Assembly (NCBI GenBank): GCA_037447655.1 | Contig: JBBHKE010000065.1 | Location: 1 to 64,000 of the forward strand | Direction: 5' to 3' | From: Zygnema cylindricum | Lineage: Eukaryota > Streptophyta > Zygnematophyceae > Zygnematales > Zygnemataceae | Length of the DNA: 64,000 nt | In this document: piece after piece, positions 9,405-19,738 of the stretch | Layout: the number at the start of each line of letters is the position of its first letter | Numbering within the stretch: the first letter of the stretch is position 1 | Notes under the pieces: generated by a model | Told to the model about the DNA's origin: nothing | Seen by the model: only the letters and a program-made list of their open reading frames with translations | The model's database searches: none | Translations under genes and position numbers: made by a program

Positions 9405-9622
9405 CGTCGTTTCCGAGGATTGCGTTCCATTTTGTTTTCCGAAATCTGTTGCGAAACTTCTTCGAAATTCGTCAATTTTTGTCTTGTAGTGGTGGAAGAC
9501 GATGGGAAAAATTGGGGTGTATTTAACAATTGGAATTGGTCTTCTTCTATTGGACTTGAGGAAAATTGGAAATCCTCGGAGAAAAAAGGGGTATTCTGAG
9601 CCACATAAGAAAAAAAAAACAA
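9405..9622 (-). CDS. Possible exon with basic nuclear-localisation-like patch, unrecognised
   Basis: The minus frame reads about 70 residues of balanced composition: Ser/Phe/Gln-rich at first, then an acidic stretch and a basic cluster RNPRKRRRLEDKK. It continues directly into GTACGA, a possible splice donor, after which the frame becomes hydrophobic low complexity. It might be a 5' exon of a gene extending left, perhaps joining the 7772-8770 frame, though the TATA-like box lies between them. No family recognised. Confidence 0.22.
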
Positions 9623-9837
9623 AAAGTAAAAAAGTGAAAATTTGAGAGGGAGGAAATAAAATGGAAATAGAAAGGAAAAATGAAATTTAAATTTAAATTT
9701 GATATTTGCATGTATGTTTTTCTTTTTGTACCCTTTGTTTTGTGAAATTTCACAAAAAATTTAAGAAATGGGTTTTTTTGATATTGGAATAATTTATAGA
9801 CCAAATTGAAAATATATATAATTAAAAAAAAAAAAAC

Positions 9838-9871
<34 letters not shown>

Positions 9872-10269
9872 TACTGTGGCAAAATTGCCTGGATGTTATT
9901 TAGGCAACGCAGTTGGGTTCCACAAAACTCCTAATCAACAATTTTCTTAAACAATCGTATACTAGAAATGCAAAAAACTAGAAGATTTATTGAGATCAAG
10001 TAGTCAATTGGCAGAAGTTGTACGAGATTTCAAACGAGAAATTTAATAGTGATAATACCCTATATAGTGCGAGGTAAAAGGGGTCGCATACAAAGGGTCA
10101 CAAATAGAAGCAGGAAGAGAATAGATTTCCCCCATATGTGTCATAATGTTTTGCCAAAGTGGCAGTTTCAATAACCCGCCAGAAATAGGGCACCAAGATT
10201 TTGAAATACGCTGCTTGTAAATCAATAAATGTTCTATTAAAACTTTTTTTTTTTTTTTTTGTGTTATTA
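9623..10269. other. AT-rich stretch, no gene seen
   Basis: The stretch contains A-rich runs (9827-9862) and a T run (10,244-10,260). The short minus-strand open frame at 10,043-10,225 has no recognisable domain. Confidence 0.45.
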
Positions 10270-10640
10270 CTTCTTTTATTTATGCTACTAAGATTAGCAA
10301 AAGACTTTTAGCAGCTGATTTCTATCCATAGAACCGGTTCGCGCGATTCCACAATATATAAAAGACCTAACCAATACACCTGATTCGCCCAACATTTCTT
10401 TGATTCAGATCAATGCCTTAAGAGCGAGACATGCTGCTATGTATTCTGCTTCCGTTGAAATGGATCAATTGTCGAGTATAGTAGTGAGCCTCAAGTATTG
10501 TCGGTCCTCCAAAAATAAACGTGTAATCTGACGGCGATATTCCGAAATCAAAATCGTCACCCCAATCTACATATCAATAAACGATGCACTATAATAAACC
10601 CTAAAACAGTCAAAATGTAAGTGCCAAGTCGAGCTCTTCT
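10270..10640 (-). pseudogene. Fossil Ty1/copia RNase H fragment (Copia H)
   Basis: Reading the minus strand across two frames gives DWGDDFD, then FGGPT, then TEAEYIAACLALKALI. These match, in order, the D-A-D-W-x-G-D, the S-x-G-x-x-F and the S-x-T-E-A-E-Y-x-A motifs of copia RNase H. The fragment is heavily mutated and I could not identify its LTRs or RT. Sequence to the right (to about 10,800) may hold more of it, but is too decayed to call. Confidence 0.6.
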
Positions 10641-11445
10641 CGAAAGATCCTTTTTACTGCCGAGTAATAGACTTTTCTAAACCTTTGGAAAAATCGGCTC
10701 ATAATTAAAACAACACGCGAAATGTCTTATGGCATCCTAACACTCAAATAAATAAGGCACCTGATTGCTTCATGATACGAAACATCTATTGTATCCTCCT
10801 GAAATTTGCAAATATGTAAATTAGCGTCGAATAGTGTAAAGAGCGGGCTTGTGTCCAGTGTGGGAAATTGCTACAAGACCTATTGCACGTTTGCTCTTGG
10901 CTCAACGCAATATTTCCCTTTTTGTCCCAAATCAATCTCGCACATCTCTTAAGTCCATTACCTCATTATATAAATCAAGGTAGCTATTCAATTTGTAGAA
11001 CAAGATATTAGAAAATTATCCGTATCTAACGAAAATATTTATTCGATGCGTTGCTTCTTTTTCTCGTTAACTCTAATATCCCACGTAATGCATACAAAAC
11101 CAAAATCTAACAAAAAATTATGAACGCAAAGATACCAAGCACGTGGCAACTGCTTCAATCTATAAGAGTATTTCGAAGACGTCATACTGTACCTTACGAG
11201 GAAGACACGCCTTTGGGTACTTTTATATAGGTTTTTTGGTGTAACCTTCTAATCTCTACGTTTATTTGGTGGATGTTTTTTTTACTAACGTCTGCGAAGG
11301 CAACTATCATTTGCAACGAGTCAAATTTCACAATAGGAGCGTAAATATGTTGCTTCGTTTAGTTGACTTCTATTTTATAACCTCAACCGATGCGCCAGTT
11401 TTAGTTTTAAATGTTAGGATATTTTGTGAATCAACGGATTAACCT
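10641..11445. other. Possible decayed copia remains, no gene seen
   Basis: Short peptides on the minus strand faintly recall the region before copia RNase H, but nothing reaches a level I would call. No repeats or RNA genes are visible. Confidence 0.35.
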
Positions 11446-11580
11446 TTTTGTTTAGTATGAGTTTGGTTCACTTTGAGTATGTGATAGCCCTTTTGTTAAG
11501 TATGAGTTTGGTTCACTTTGAGTATGTGTTAGCCCTTTTGTTTAGTATGAGTTTGGTTCAGTTTGAGTATGTGTTAAAAT
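11446..11580. repeat. 45-bp direct repeat, three copies
   Basis: Units start at 11,446, 11,491 and 11,536. Each contains AGTATGAGTTTGGTTCA and TTTGAGTATGTG. Copies differ by only a few substitutions, so the expansion is fairly recent. Confidence 0.85.
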
Positions 11581-11909
11581 ATTGTTCAGCTTACGTCGGC
11601 AATTAAGCCTTTGATACGTTTTGTTTAAGATCGAGTATTTTGTTACGTAATTATTTATTGCGTGTCGTTTGGTATTGAACGGTCGTCTAATCATTTAGTG
11701 CGTAGGAGCGTGGTACAATATTTTGGTCCAACGTACGATTAAGGTCCGCATACTTATGTTTTATTAGGCGCCCACTTTTGTTTTGGCGCCAAACTGTCCA
11801 ATGAGTGTGAGGGGTCGTGTGAGTGGAGTTTGAGTAGAGTTAGTGACGTGAGGGGAAGAATTCGTGCAAAGTAAGCTTTCTTTTAGTGTTCGTATTTAAG
11901 TAGCCAATG
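11581..11909. other. Intergenic sequence, no gene seen
   Basis: Mixed-composition sequence ending in a G-rich patch near 11,810-11,850. No open frame or repeat partner was recognised. Confidence 0.4.
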
Positions 11910-12577
11910 TTTCTTTGGTTTCTATCTCTCTCTACCTTCTATCTAGTTAAAACAAAAGAGATAAAATTTGAATGCCTTTTTTCAACACGGAACGTTTTTC
12001 AACCTCCATTGAGCTCGTGCCTTACTCTCAATTGGCATTTGCTCTTCCCCATTTACTATCTTTCAAAGCCGCTTTAGAATAAGTTGATCCCGAATGAAAT
12101 TTTTCCACACGGCATAATTAGTGCCATTAGAGACAACTAATTTCCTCGACATTTTATAAATTTCTTCATTTTCTAATTCTTCATTAAAATTCGAATATTT
12201 TTTTACATTTGTTTTTCTCTTCCTAATCCTCTTTTCATCTATTTCTTTTTCGCTTCTCCACCAAAAGGATTGGCAAATGGATACAAATTCTTTTCTCTTC
12301 TCTCACTCAAATAGGATTGGAAACGCGAATCTACATAACGCATTAAGGTGTCAAACATTTTTTCAAATTTCTCCTCTATATTCAGATTCTTTTCAAATTG
12401 AGCACCGCAAAAATTGAACTCTATCTCTCTCTCAAAAGCTGTCAATGGGGAAAGAATGTCTCTATTTTTCTTCGTCCCCATAATCTCTCTCTATCTCCAA
12501 ATAACGAGCTCCGACACCAATTGTTAGATCTTTTAATAAAATTCAATGTAAAATAAATATTAAAAAACCATAAATAA
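11910..12577 (-). mobile_element. Family B element, copy 1, downstream part
   Basis: This stretch is the reverse complement of 27,800-28,465. It carries a primer-binding-like CAATTGGTGTCGGAGC (near 12,521-12,506), a gag-like frame (12,239-12,481), and a degraded F-N/D-G-x-N-Y-x-x-W-K gag motif near 12,100. Copia A inserted at 12,578-17,034 and split it from its upstream part at 17,035-17,670. Copy 2 at 27,180-28,465 shows the uninterrupted arrangement. Confidence 0.75.
12239..12481 (-). pseudogene. Gag-like fragment of family B
   Basis: An 80-codon open frame homologous to the one at 27,855-28,127. Both contain a coiled-coil-like segment (NLNIEEKFEKMFDTLMRYVD) followed by a basic stretch. 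Further downstream in both copies is the motif GTNYAVWK, typical of the N-terminal part of copia-type gag proteins. No nucleic-acid-binding zinc knuckle or pol follows. Confidence 0.6.
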
Positions 12578-13140
12578 TGTTGAGATTCTGCTGAAGTGAC
12601 CATAAGATCGACCAATTACAAGACAGGAAGCTAAGGAAAACAAATCTCTAAATGAGAAAGCAAGGCTTAATTACTGAACAAAGAAGGAAGATAAATTAAT
12701 GATACAACAAAATAAGCACTCAGTGCAAAATAACAGCAGGGAAAAATTGGAGAGAATCATTCAATAAATTGATGACTGGTTGATGCATAGCTTTGGTACA
12801 TTTTTATGTGTAGGTGTAGTGTAGACCTATGCAACTTGCGTGTCACGTAAAGAAATAGAATCTATCTTGTGACACACGTAGACCAATCAAAGACGGCCAA
12901 GTACAAAATGTCCGAATGCTTTTTCATCACGTATACTCAAAATTTGCGCCTACTTGAGTTCCCGTACTCTTCAAATCAAGGACCACGTTTTCACGAAAAC
13001 TTGACGTCTACGTATATGTACCCTCACGTCTATCAACCGTACATATAACTAACAAGACTCCGGTTGATTCATTCACACGTCACTTTGACTATGTTTGTCT
13101 TTCTGGTCCTTAGCTGAAAATGGACACAAAATTCTTAACA
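12578..13140 (-). repeat. Copia A 3' LTR
   Basis: 563 bp, starting TGTTGAGATTCTG and ending ATTCTTAACA on the plus strand. It matches 16,470-17,034 throughout with scattered substitutions, showing that the insertion is not recent. Termini are TG...CA with short inverted repeats. Confidence 0.9.
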
Positions 13141-13152
13141 CCCCCTCTCTGA
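13141..13152 (-). other. Copia A polypurine tract
   Basis: The minus strand reads CAGAGAGGGGG directly before the 3' LTR. This is the expected plus-strand DNA primer of a copia element. Confidence 0.8.
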
Positions 13153-13725
13153 TCATTTTCTGCTGACTATCAATTGTCCACAGTAAATAAGACCAACTCC
13201 TGTGAGCTGATTACAAACAACAATTTTATCTCGAGGAACCCCATTCGTCAAGTGATCTACTGTTTGTTGAGCTGAACTAACAAACTCAAACTTTAAAACT
13301 TTCTTTTCAACATGTTCTCTCACAAAATGTGTTTGAATGTCTATATGTTTTGTCCTTGCATGGTAAACTAGATTTTTCATCAAAGCAATGCTACTCTGAT
13401 TATTTGTGAGAATCAATGTTTCCTCTATGAGTTCAAACCCTATCTCAGAATAAAAATTGCGAAGCCAAATGGCTTCCTTTGCTGCTTGAGTAGCCGCCAC
13501 GTATTCCGCCTCCGTGCTTGATAACGCCACAAAAGATTGACGTTTCGAACTCCAACTTATAGGTCCTCCAGAACACGTGAAAATCCAGCCGGTAGTGCTC
13601 CTCCTTGTGTCGAGGTCGCCTCCCCAATCCGCATCAACATAGCCGAAAAAATCAATGTCTCCAGTGTTCTTCAAGAATTGTAGGCCATAATTTAAAGTCC
13701 CTTTCACATAACGTAAAATCTCCCC
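13153..13725 (-). pseudogene. Copia A RNase H domain
   Basis: Open frame of about 190 codons beginning at YVKGTLNYGL. It contains the copia RNase H landmarks DADWGGDLDTRRSTTGW, LSSTEAEYVA, NNQSSIAL and ARTKHIDIQTHFVRE. The catalytic acidic residues of the first two motifs are present, while the usual DN of the third motif reads NN. It is the C-terminal part of the polyprotein, ending close to the polypurine tract. Confidence 0.85.
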
Positions 13726-13796
13726 CTCCCCCTTTCCCTCTCCCCCTCCCTCGCATCTCCCTCTCCCTCTCCCTTCCCCATCTCTCTCCCACAGCT
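13726..13796 (-). repeat. Purine-rich filler replacing RT coding sequence
   Basis: About 70 bp of G/A-rich sequence on the minus strand lies between RPDLATAV and the RNase H start. It takes the place of the roughly 20 conserved codons normally found there. It resembles the G/A-rich low complexity at 8940-9056 and is not present in other copia elements in the window. Confidence 0.7.
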
Positions 13797-15029
13797 GTAG
13801 CTAAATCAGGGCGTGTGCCAACCATTAAGTACATCAAGCTACCCACTGCCTCTTTGTAAGGGACTTGCCTCATCTGTTCTTTCTCAAACTCTAACTTAGG
13901 ACTCATTTCCTTTGAAAGCTTTTGACTCGGGTCTAAAGGTGTTGATACGGGAATACAACCTTCCATACCAAAACGTTTTAATACTTCTTTTGTATCTTTT
14001 TGTTGATTCATGGAGACTATACAAGCATCATTTTTGATTTCTATACCAAGAAAGTAACTTAATTCTCCAAAATCAGTTGTCTCAAATTTGCTATTCCAGA
14101 ACCGTTTGAAATTTTCAATCTCGGCTGACAGATAACCAAACACACTCATGTTATCGACATAAACTGAGACAATCACTAAGTTTTTGTCTTCCCCAATAGT
14201 GTGCACTACTTTATCTGTGTGACATCTATCAAAGCCATCTTTTCTCGTTTCGGTGTCAAGTTTGATGGTCCAACACCTAGGACTTTGTTTTAGACCGTAT
14301 ATAGATTTGTGTAGTTTACACACCATGTGTTCTTTTCCTAGTTCTATCATGCCCTCTGATTGTTCCATGTACACTTCTTCCTCTAAATCCCTACTTAGGA
14401 ATGCAGTTTAGTTGATGCATCTGTATACCCTCTGCTGCCCCTAAGGCTATTAAACTTCTGAGACTATAAAACTTCACTACTGGTGAAAAAGTCCCAATGT
14501 AGTCAACCCCCTCTTCTTGAGAATACCCTTTAGCAACTAACCTCACTTTATATCTTTCCACTGACCCATCTGACTTCCTCTTAATCTTAAAAACCCACTT
14601 ACACCCAACAATGTTTTTCTCTATTGGGCGTTCTACTAAGGTCTAAGTTTTGTTTTTCATCAATGAGTCATATTCTAATTCTATTGCCTCTTTCCATTTT
14701 TTAGAACTCTCCAATGCTTCATGAAAAGTTTGCGGTTCCCCCTTTGCCGCCATAAAACAATAAGCTAATCCCACATCTCTCGTTTCTCCAATAAGCGGTT
14801 TTGGTTTAGCACGTATCCGATTAGATACTCTTTGAGGGGTTACCTTCAATCTCGATTGTTGAATCGGATTCGGAGAGGTTGTAATTTGCGAAGGTTGTGG
14901 TGCCCGTAACTTCTCCACTGGTAAAGATTGAAAGGTTGATGTTCCACAGGGGAAGAGCGAAAGTCTGAACTGGAATGGGAATTGACGTCGATGACGAAGG
15001 ATCCACTTCATGTTTTCTGCTTGGAGTAC
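13797..15029 (-). pseudogene. Copia A reverse transcriptase region
   Basis: After the deletion junction the frame reads a Pro/Ser-rich linker, then GLAYCFMAAKGEPQTFHEAL and WKEAIELEYDSL. The RT core follows: [15 protein letters not shown], a broken stretch near 14,400, KSIYGLKQSPRCW, VSVYVDNMSVFG, GELSYFLGIEI and GTRPDLATAV. The catalytic YVDD is YVDN and there are stops and a frameshift around 14,380-14,640, so no active enzyme is expected. Homologous to Copia B at 33,834-34,890. Confidence 0.85.
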
Positions 15030-15600
15030 CTTGAGCGCATCCTTCACACACCTTAAGATTGTCTTTGGCGTTGACGTCCTCAAGTCCTCGGACCATCTTC
15101 TTTTCAATAAGTCGTTTGAAATTCTACTCCCCCAGATGACCAAGTCGTTGATGCCATAACTCCAAAGTCTTTGCTTCTTTGTTGAAATTCATCTGTGCAT
15201 CTTCCTCATCGAAACGTAGAGAAAAAAGATTGCCTTCCGGATATCCAAGAGCGATTAGCTTTCCCGCACTTATGATTTCACACCTTTCATTTTTCTTTTT
15301 CTCAAATTCGACTTTTAGTCCACTGTTCGCAGCATGCATAACACTAAAAAGGTTATGCTTTAAACCTGGTAAGTATAAAACATCTTTTAGATGACCTTCA
15401 TGACTACTTGGATCACTGTATCATTGTAACTTAACGTTGCCCATTAAACTGGTCTGTATAATCTTATCAACTGCCAGTATGATCCGTCGAGGATTTTGTA
15501 ATGCTGTGAGAGATGAAAAGATGGACTTATAATTAAACATATGATGAGACGCTCCAGAGTCTATAATCCATTCTGAGCATTAGACTGTAAGAGGAAAATT
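15030..15600 (-). pseudogene. Copia A protease and pre-integrase domain
   Basis: The minus strand reads WIIDSGASHHM, the copia aspartic protease active site with its catalytic Asp. This is followed by HLKDVLYLPGLKHNLFSV and the pre-integrase motif LELWHQRLGHLGE. The zinc-binding finger ends at VCEGCAQG, where sequence jumps to the post-integrase linker. Stops and a frameshift interrupt the region. Confidence 0.85.
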
Positions 15601-16440
15601 TTATTCTCACCTTGAATGTTCATGGCAAAAGACTGTTTGTTCTGTTTGTTTTTGACTTTACTACGATAAAGTGAAGACAAATGACCTGGTGTTCCACAAC
15701 TGTAGCAAATAATATTTTCCTTAAAGTTTTCACTCACTTTTTTTTTTAATCTACTGTCAGCAGTGATTATTAGTTTTGCCACATATAGCACAAGCAGTTA
15801 CTAACTCAGTAAGTTTTACTAACTGTTTGCCTTTGGCATAAAGAGTTGCATCTGACTCTTTTTCCTCCTTTATTTTAATTTCAACTTCTTCTTGAATGAA
15901 ATGTTGACATACTACATCAAAGTCTACAGTTGGTTGACTTTTCAAAGCCTTGATCATCATAGCATATTGTGATGGTAATGACCTAAAGAGTGTGAGAATC
16001 AAATCATCATCATTCAGTTTTCTGCAGACTGTGGCTAGGTATAACTTAAGCTCTCTCAGTCTATTTATATGAGTTTCCATAGTATCTCCACTCTCCATAC
16101 AAAAGTCCAGCAATTTGTTTTTTAATTGCATAATATTGGACGGATTAATACGCCCATGTACAGTCCTTAATTTATCCCACATAGCCTTAGGATTTTCCAA
16201 CTCAACTATGTGTAAAGGCTGACTGTCTTCCACTGCTAAAAAAATTAATGTCATTGCCTCGTCTTCCCTGCCTCTTCTTCCCTTTTATCATATCCTGTTG
16301 CCGCTAGAGCTTCAATAGGTTTCAGTTCAGTGCCATCTACAATACCCCAGTAATTCTTAAATTTTAGAATTCGGGTCATCGTTGCATTCCATAAAAATTA
16401 ATTACTACCATTAAAATTCTGGATGTCTGTAATTTAACCT
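15601..16440 (-). pseudogene. Copia A gag
   Basis: The best open part is 15,757-16,254, containing ENPKAMWDKLRTVHG, METHINRLRELKL and LFRSLPSQYAMM, typical of the UBN2-type copia gag. Two zinc knuckles follow (CAICGKTN... and CYSCGTPGHLSSLY). The last Cys of the second knuckle is Tyr, and stops and frameshifts separate the parts. The Copia B gag at 31,034-31,860 is its better-preserved homologue. Confidence 0.85.
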
Positions 16441-16469
16441 AAAGCTCCGATACCAAAGCTCCGATACCA
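16441..16469 (-). other. Copia A primer-binding site, tandemly duplicated
   Basis: The minus strand reads TGGTATCGGAGCTT directly after the 5' LTR, then repeats the same 14 bases. It matches the complement of the 3' end of plant initiator tRNA-Met (TGGTATCAGAGC) with one mismatch. Copia B has a single copy at the same position. Confidence 0.85.
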
Positions 16470-17034
16470 TGTTAAGATTTTGCTGAAGTGGCCATAGGAT
16501 CGACCAATTACAAAACAGGTAGCTAAGGAAAAAAAATCTCTATATGAGAAAGCAAGGCTTAATTAGTGAACAAAGAAGGAAAATAAATTAATGACATGAC
16601 AAAATAAGCATTCAGTGCAAAATAGCAGCAGGGAAAAATTGGAGAGAATCATTTGATAAATTGATGACTGATTGATGCATAGCTTTGATACATTTTTATA
16701 TGTGTAGGTGTAGTGTAGATCTATGCAACTCGCGTGTCACGTAAAGAAATAGAATCTAACTTGTGACACATGTAGACAAATCAAAGATCGCCAAGTACAA
16801 AATGTCCGCATGGTATTTCGTCACGTATACTCAAAATTTGCGGCTACTTGACTTCCCGTACACTACAAGTCAAGGACCATGTTTTCAGGAAAACTTGACG
16901 TCTACGTATATGTACCTTCACGTCTATCAACAGTACATATAACTAATAAGACTCCGGTTGATTCATTCACACGTCACTTTACCTATGTTTGACTTTCTGC
17001 TCCTTAGCTGAAAATGGACACAAAAATCTTAACA
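16470..17034 (-). repeat. Copia A 5' LTR
   Basis: 565 bp, plus-strand ends TGTTAAGATT and AATCTTAACA, forming a perfect 10-bp terminal inverted repeat. Pairs with 12,578-13,140. The equivalent LTR of Copia B lies at 30,483-31,033. Confidence 0.9.
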
Positions 17035-17670
17035 AATATATACCCAGCGGATGCTCATAAATGACAAGAGGATAATTGGCCGAATAAACTATAAAAGTGG
17101 TTTAGCTTCGCAGAGATGTCTTTTCTTTTCCACATAATTGTTTTCCTTGAAGATCTTTTGGTTGTTTCTCATCTCCGTTTACTATTATCCACAAATTTTT
17201 TTAAATGAGCTCCCCATTAATACATTTTTTCCATGCTGCGTAATTACAGCCATTGAATAACACGGTTTTGCCGGCCATGCAAAAATTACCTTTTTTACTG
17301 CCAACATTGAAGTTTTCGTCCAAATCACTTTTCAATTTAACTTTGCACAATCGTTTCTTTTTATATTTTGGCCACTTCTTTTGTATCACTACCGTCGATA
17401 TCATCTGGATCTGGATCTGGGTTATCAAGCACCTTAAAGTTTTCCCTTTGGTGAGTAGCCGAGAGTCGCTTATTCGAAAGTGCGAAAAAATCATCAAACA
17501 AAGTTTGTACACGATCTTTTGCCAATGACACTCTCACTTGTTTTTCTATCTCTTTTTCAACATCAAATTGTTTTGCACTAAAACCTTTCGCATTATGTTC
17601 AGTTGTGTTAGATTACTCCGGAGTGGGAGCAAATATACTTGCAGGTGAAAAACCATTTTTCTTTTCTTGC
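17035..17670 (-). mobile_element. Family B element, copy 1, upstream part
   Basis: This is the reverse complement of about 27,180-27,790. In one minus frame it reads AKQFDVEKEIEKQVRVSLAK and VQTLFDDFF, then a Pro/Asp-rich linker; a second frame gives GKTVLFNGCNYAAWKK. This gag-like module is cut by Copia A at 17,034/17,035. No pol domain is present. Confidence 0.7.
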
Positions 17671-18627
17671 CATATGTCATGTCGTAAGACGTCGGCGGGC
17701 ATTATTAAGCCGACAAATACTAATTATGCCTTGATGACGTAACATGTCTGTACGGGAACTTATAGCACGAAATACGGACAAGACAAGGACCGGATTATGT
17801 ACTCACGTACGGTACAGAGTGAACGCTATACGGTGTCAACATGGAACCGGACTGCGGTACGGCATTGGATGCCCAAACTCAACGGCTCCGAACTTGACGG
17901 ATGTCGAAGTCGTGGACCCTCGAAGGTTCATGTATTTATTTTTTGCTTAGCGTAGGGAGGGTTTTTATCCTCGAGATGTAGATGTAAGGCATCGCGAGGC
18001 GGCCACGCAGCGGCCGTCTCTAGGAACTCGCAGCGTTTGAGCATAGAAACATGCACGCTCAGAGACACATAGGAATTAGGGTAGCTGTATAGTTAGCTCA
18101 AAGCATAGGATAAATGCCAAATGGCAAGATTGAACCATTTGCAAATTTACCACGCGAATCCAACATTGTGAAGTTGTCGTTTTGTGACAAGCTTTTTCTC
18201 GGGATTTGTCGAACTTGTGATCCTTAAGGTTTTTCGCATTAATATTAGTCACATGCTAGTTTTGAGTTAGGGTTTCTTTCCGGGCCATATTTTATGCAAG
18301 TAATTGTCTGTGAGCTTCTTATCTTCTCTTGTATCAAGTCCTTACCTAATCTACCAGCGCAAACCAGCTTGCAAGGTTTCCCTCCAGATTGCTGGCTACT
18401 TGCTGTGGTGTATGAATTGTGTTATGTGGATTTAGTGTTTTCTTGTTGTCAGAGCGTTGACCTTGCGGTCCAGCTCTCCTTTAAGTCTAATTTCGGGGAA
18501 CACCGGCTTTCTCGGCTTCTTCGTCTGGTTGGAGGAGGGTTATTTTTTGCTGGTTGGACTGATGTAGCGAAAATCAAAGACTTCAGGGCCTAGTGGCTAC
18601 TGTCGCTAATATTCCCGTGTTAAATTT

Positions 18628-18770
18628 GTCTTTCTTTTTCTTCAATTTGTAGTTTCTTCAATTAGTTATTTCTGCAATTTGTTCTTTCGTTTTCTTCAAT
18701 TTGCAGTTTCTTCAATTTGCTGTTTCTTCAATTTGTTGTTTCTTTAATTAGGTTCTTTTTCAATTTGCTT
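18628..18770. repeat. TTTCTTCAATTTG-type short tandem repeat
   Basis: About eight degenerate units of the type (G)TTTCTTCAATTTGY lie in the Gypsy 1 leader. Such T-rich tracts are non-coding and may be part of the leader or LTR. Confidence 0.65.
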
Positions 18771-19415
18771 GGTTTATTTTCAACTTTCTTTATTGCTGGT
18801 TTAATTGTGTTTTCCATTCAGTTTATGGTTGAATCGTTGGTATTTTACAATACTTGCTTGTTTTCATTCCATTTATTACCTAGTTTTAGTTAAGTTGCTG
18901 GATCTGAGAGTGTTGAATTATCATGTATCGTTTCTCCTCTTTCTTCTTACCGGATTAACTCACTCAGAAACACCTAGTAAACTTAAAACTTAGAAAAAAA
19001 AAATATACCTTAAAAACATATATACCAATATTGATATAAATTAGATTGCACGAATTATCACGAAAATTATCATTGCTTTATAGTCAGGCAGAGCATGGCC
19101 TAAGGCTGATACGCGTGCCCTAACAGGCTACTAACGAAGTTGGTCATTGAGTTGTGGTGTTTTTCGATAATTTGGGATTGGAGAGGAGTTGGAGCTCCGC
19201 TAGGAGATATTTACAGTTTCATGCTTGGTGCTATCCGCCTAAGGTGAGTAGTTAGTTCCTTGTGGGTGCAGGCGCGCAGTAGGTAGTTAAGTGCAATCGT
19301 TTAGAGGAATTTATCGTAAACAGAAGGTTTTGCTTTATGTTCGGATAGGGCAGTTGTCGCATTTTCTTAGATCTGACCGTGATTAGTCTTAGTTAGCGGC
19401 CACCTGTTTTTCGTT

Positions 19416-19530
19416 ACATTTGGCCTTGTTGGCCCTAATGGTTTCCTGCTTTTTTTTACATCTGGCCTTGTTGGCCCTGATAGTTTTCTGCTTTTATTAA
19501 ATCTGGCCAAAAGTGGCCCTGCATAGGTGA
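19416..19530. repeat. 42-bp repeat, about 2.7 copies
   Basis: Units begin ACATTTGGCCTTGTTGGCCC (19,416) and ACATCTGGCCTTGTTGGCCC (19,458), with a third degraded unit. Each contains the TGGCC...GGCCC motif. It sits just upstream of Gypsy 1 gag. Confidence 0.7.
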
Positions 19531-19738
19531 CATGTTTTCTTTTTGGTGTCGTTTTGCATGAATTGATATACTTCCTGCGTGGTTGATTGGTAGATTCGGC
19601 GGTTGCATTTGCACATCGACCTTGTTTAGTGTGTGTCACATAGAAGCATCCGGATAGGCCGACCGGCTGGTTACATGCCAATAGACTGGAATAATTTACA
19701 CTTTCCACCGGGTACCACTAGAAGATCAAATCTTTACC

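Larger units (their letters stand above)
12578..17034 (-). mobile_element. Copia A: Ty1/copia LTR retrotransposon lacking integrase core
   Basis: The element has two LTRs (12,578-13,140 and 16,470-17,034), a primer-binding site matching the 3' end of initiator tRNA-Met, and a polypurine tract. Coding order on the minus strand is gag, protease, pre-integrase, RT, RNase H. The integrase core is deleted, RT carries YVDN instead of YVDD, and a purine-rich filler interrupts it. Flanking pentamers AATAA (left) and AATAT (right) are a nearly perfect 5-bp target duplication. The flanks rejoin to match family B copy 2. The element is defective for autonomous movement. Its closest relative here is Copia B. 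Confidence 0.9.
17745..19700 (+). other. Gypsy 1 5' LTR/leader region, ends unresolved
   Basis: No coding domain is present. Bases 17,908-17,940 (GTCGTGGACC, GGTTCATGTATTTATT) resemble 38,345-38,375 downstream of Gypsy 2. GGCCTAGTGGCTA at 18,588 recurs as AGCCTAGTGGCTA at 39,170. This suggests LTR or leader sequence shared by the two Gypsy copies. The 100-codon frame at 18,294-18,593 shows no domain. Confidence 0.35.

Noticed and set aside
18294-18593. 99-codon plus-strand open frame in the Gypsy 1 leader
   Set aside because: Hydrophobic Leu/Cys-rich composition without motifs, in an LTR/leader region.
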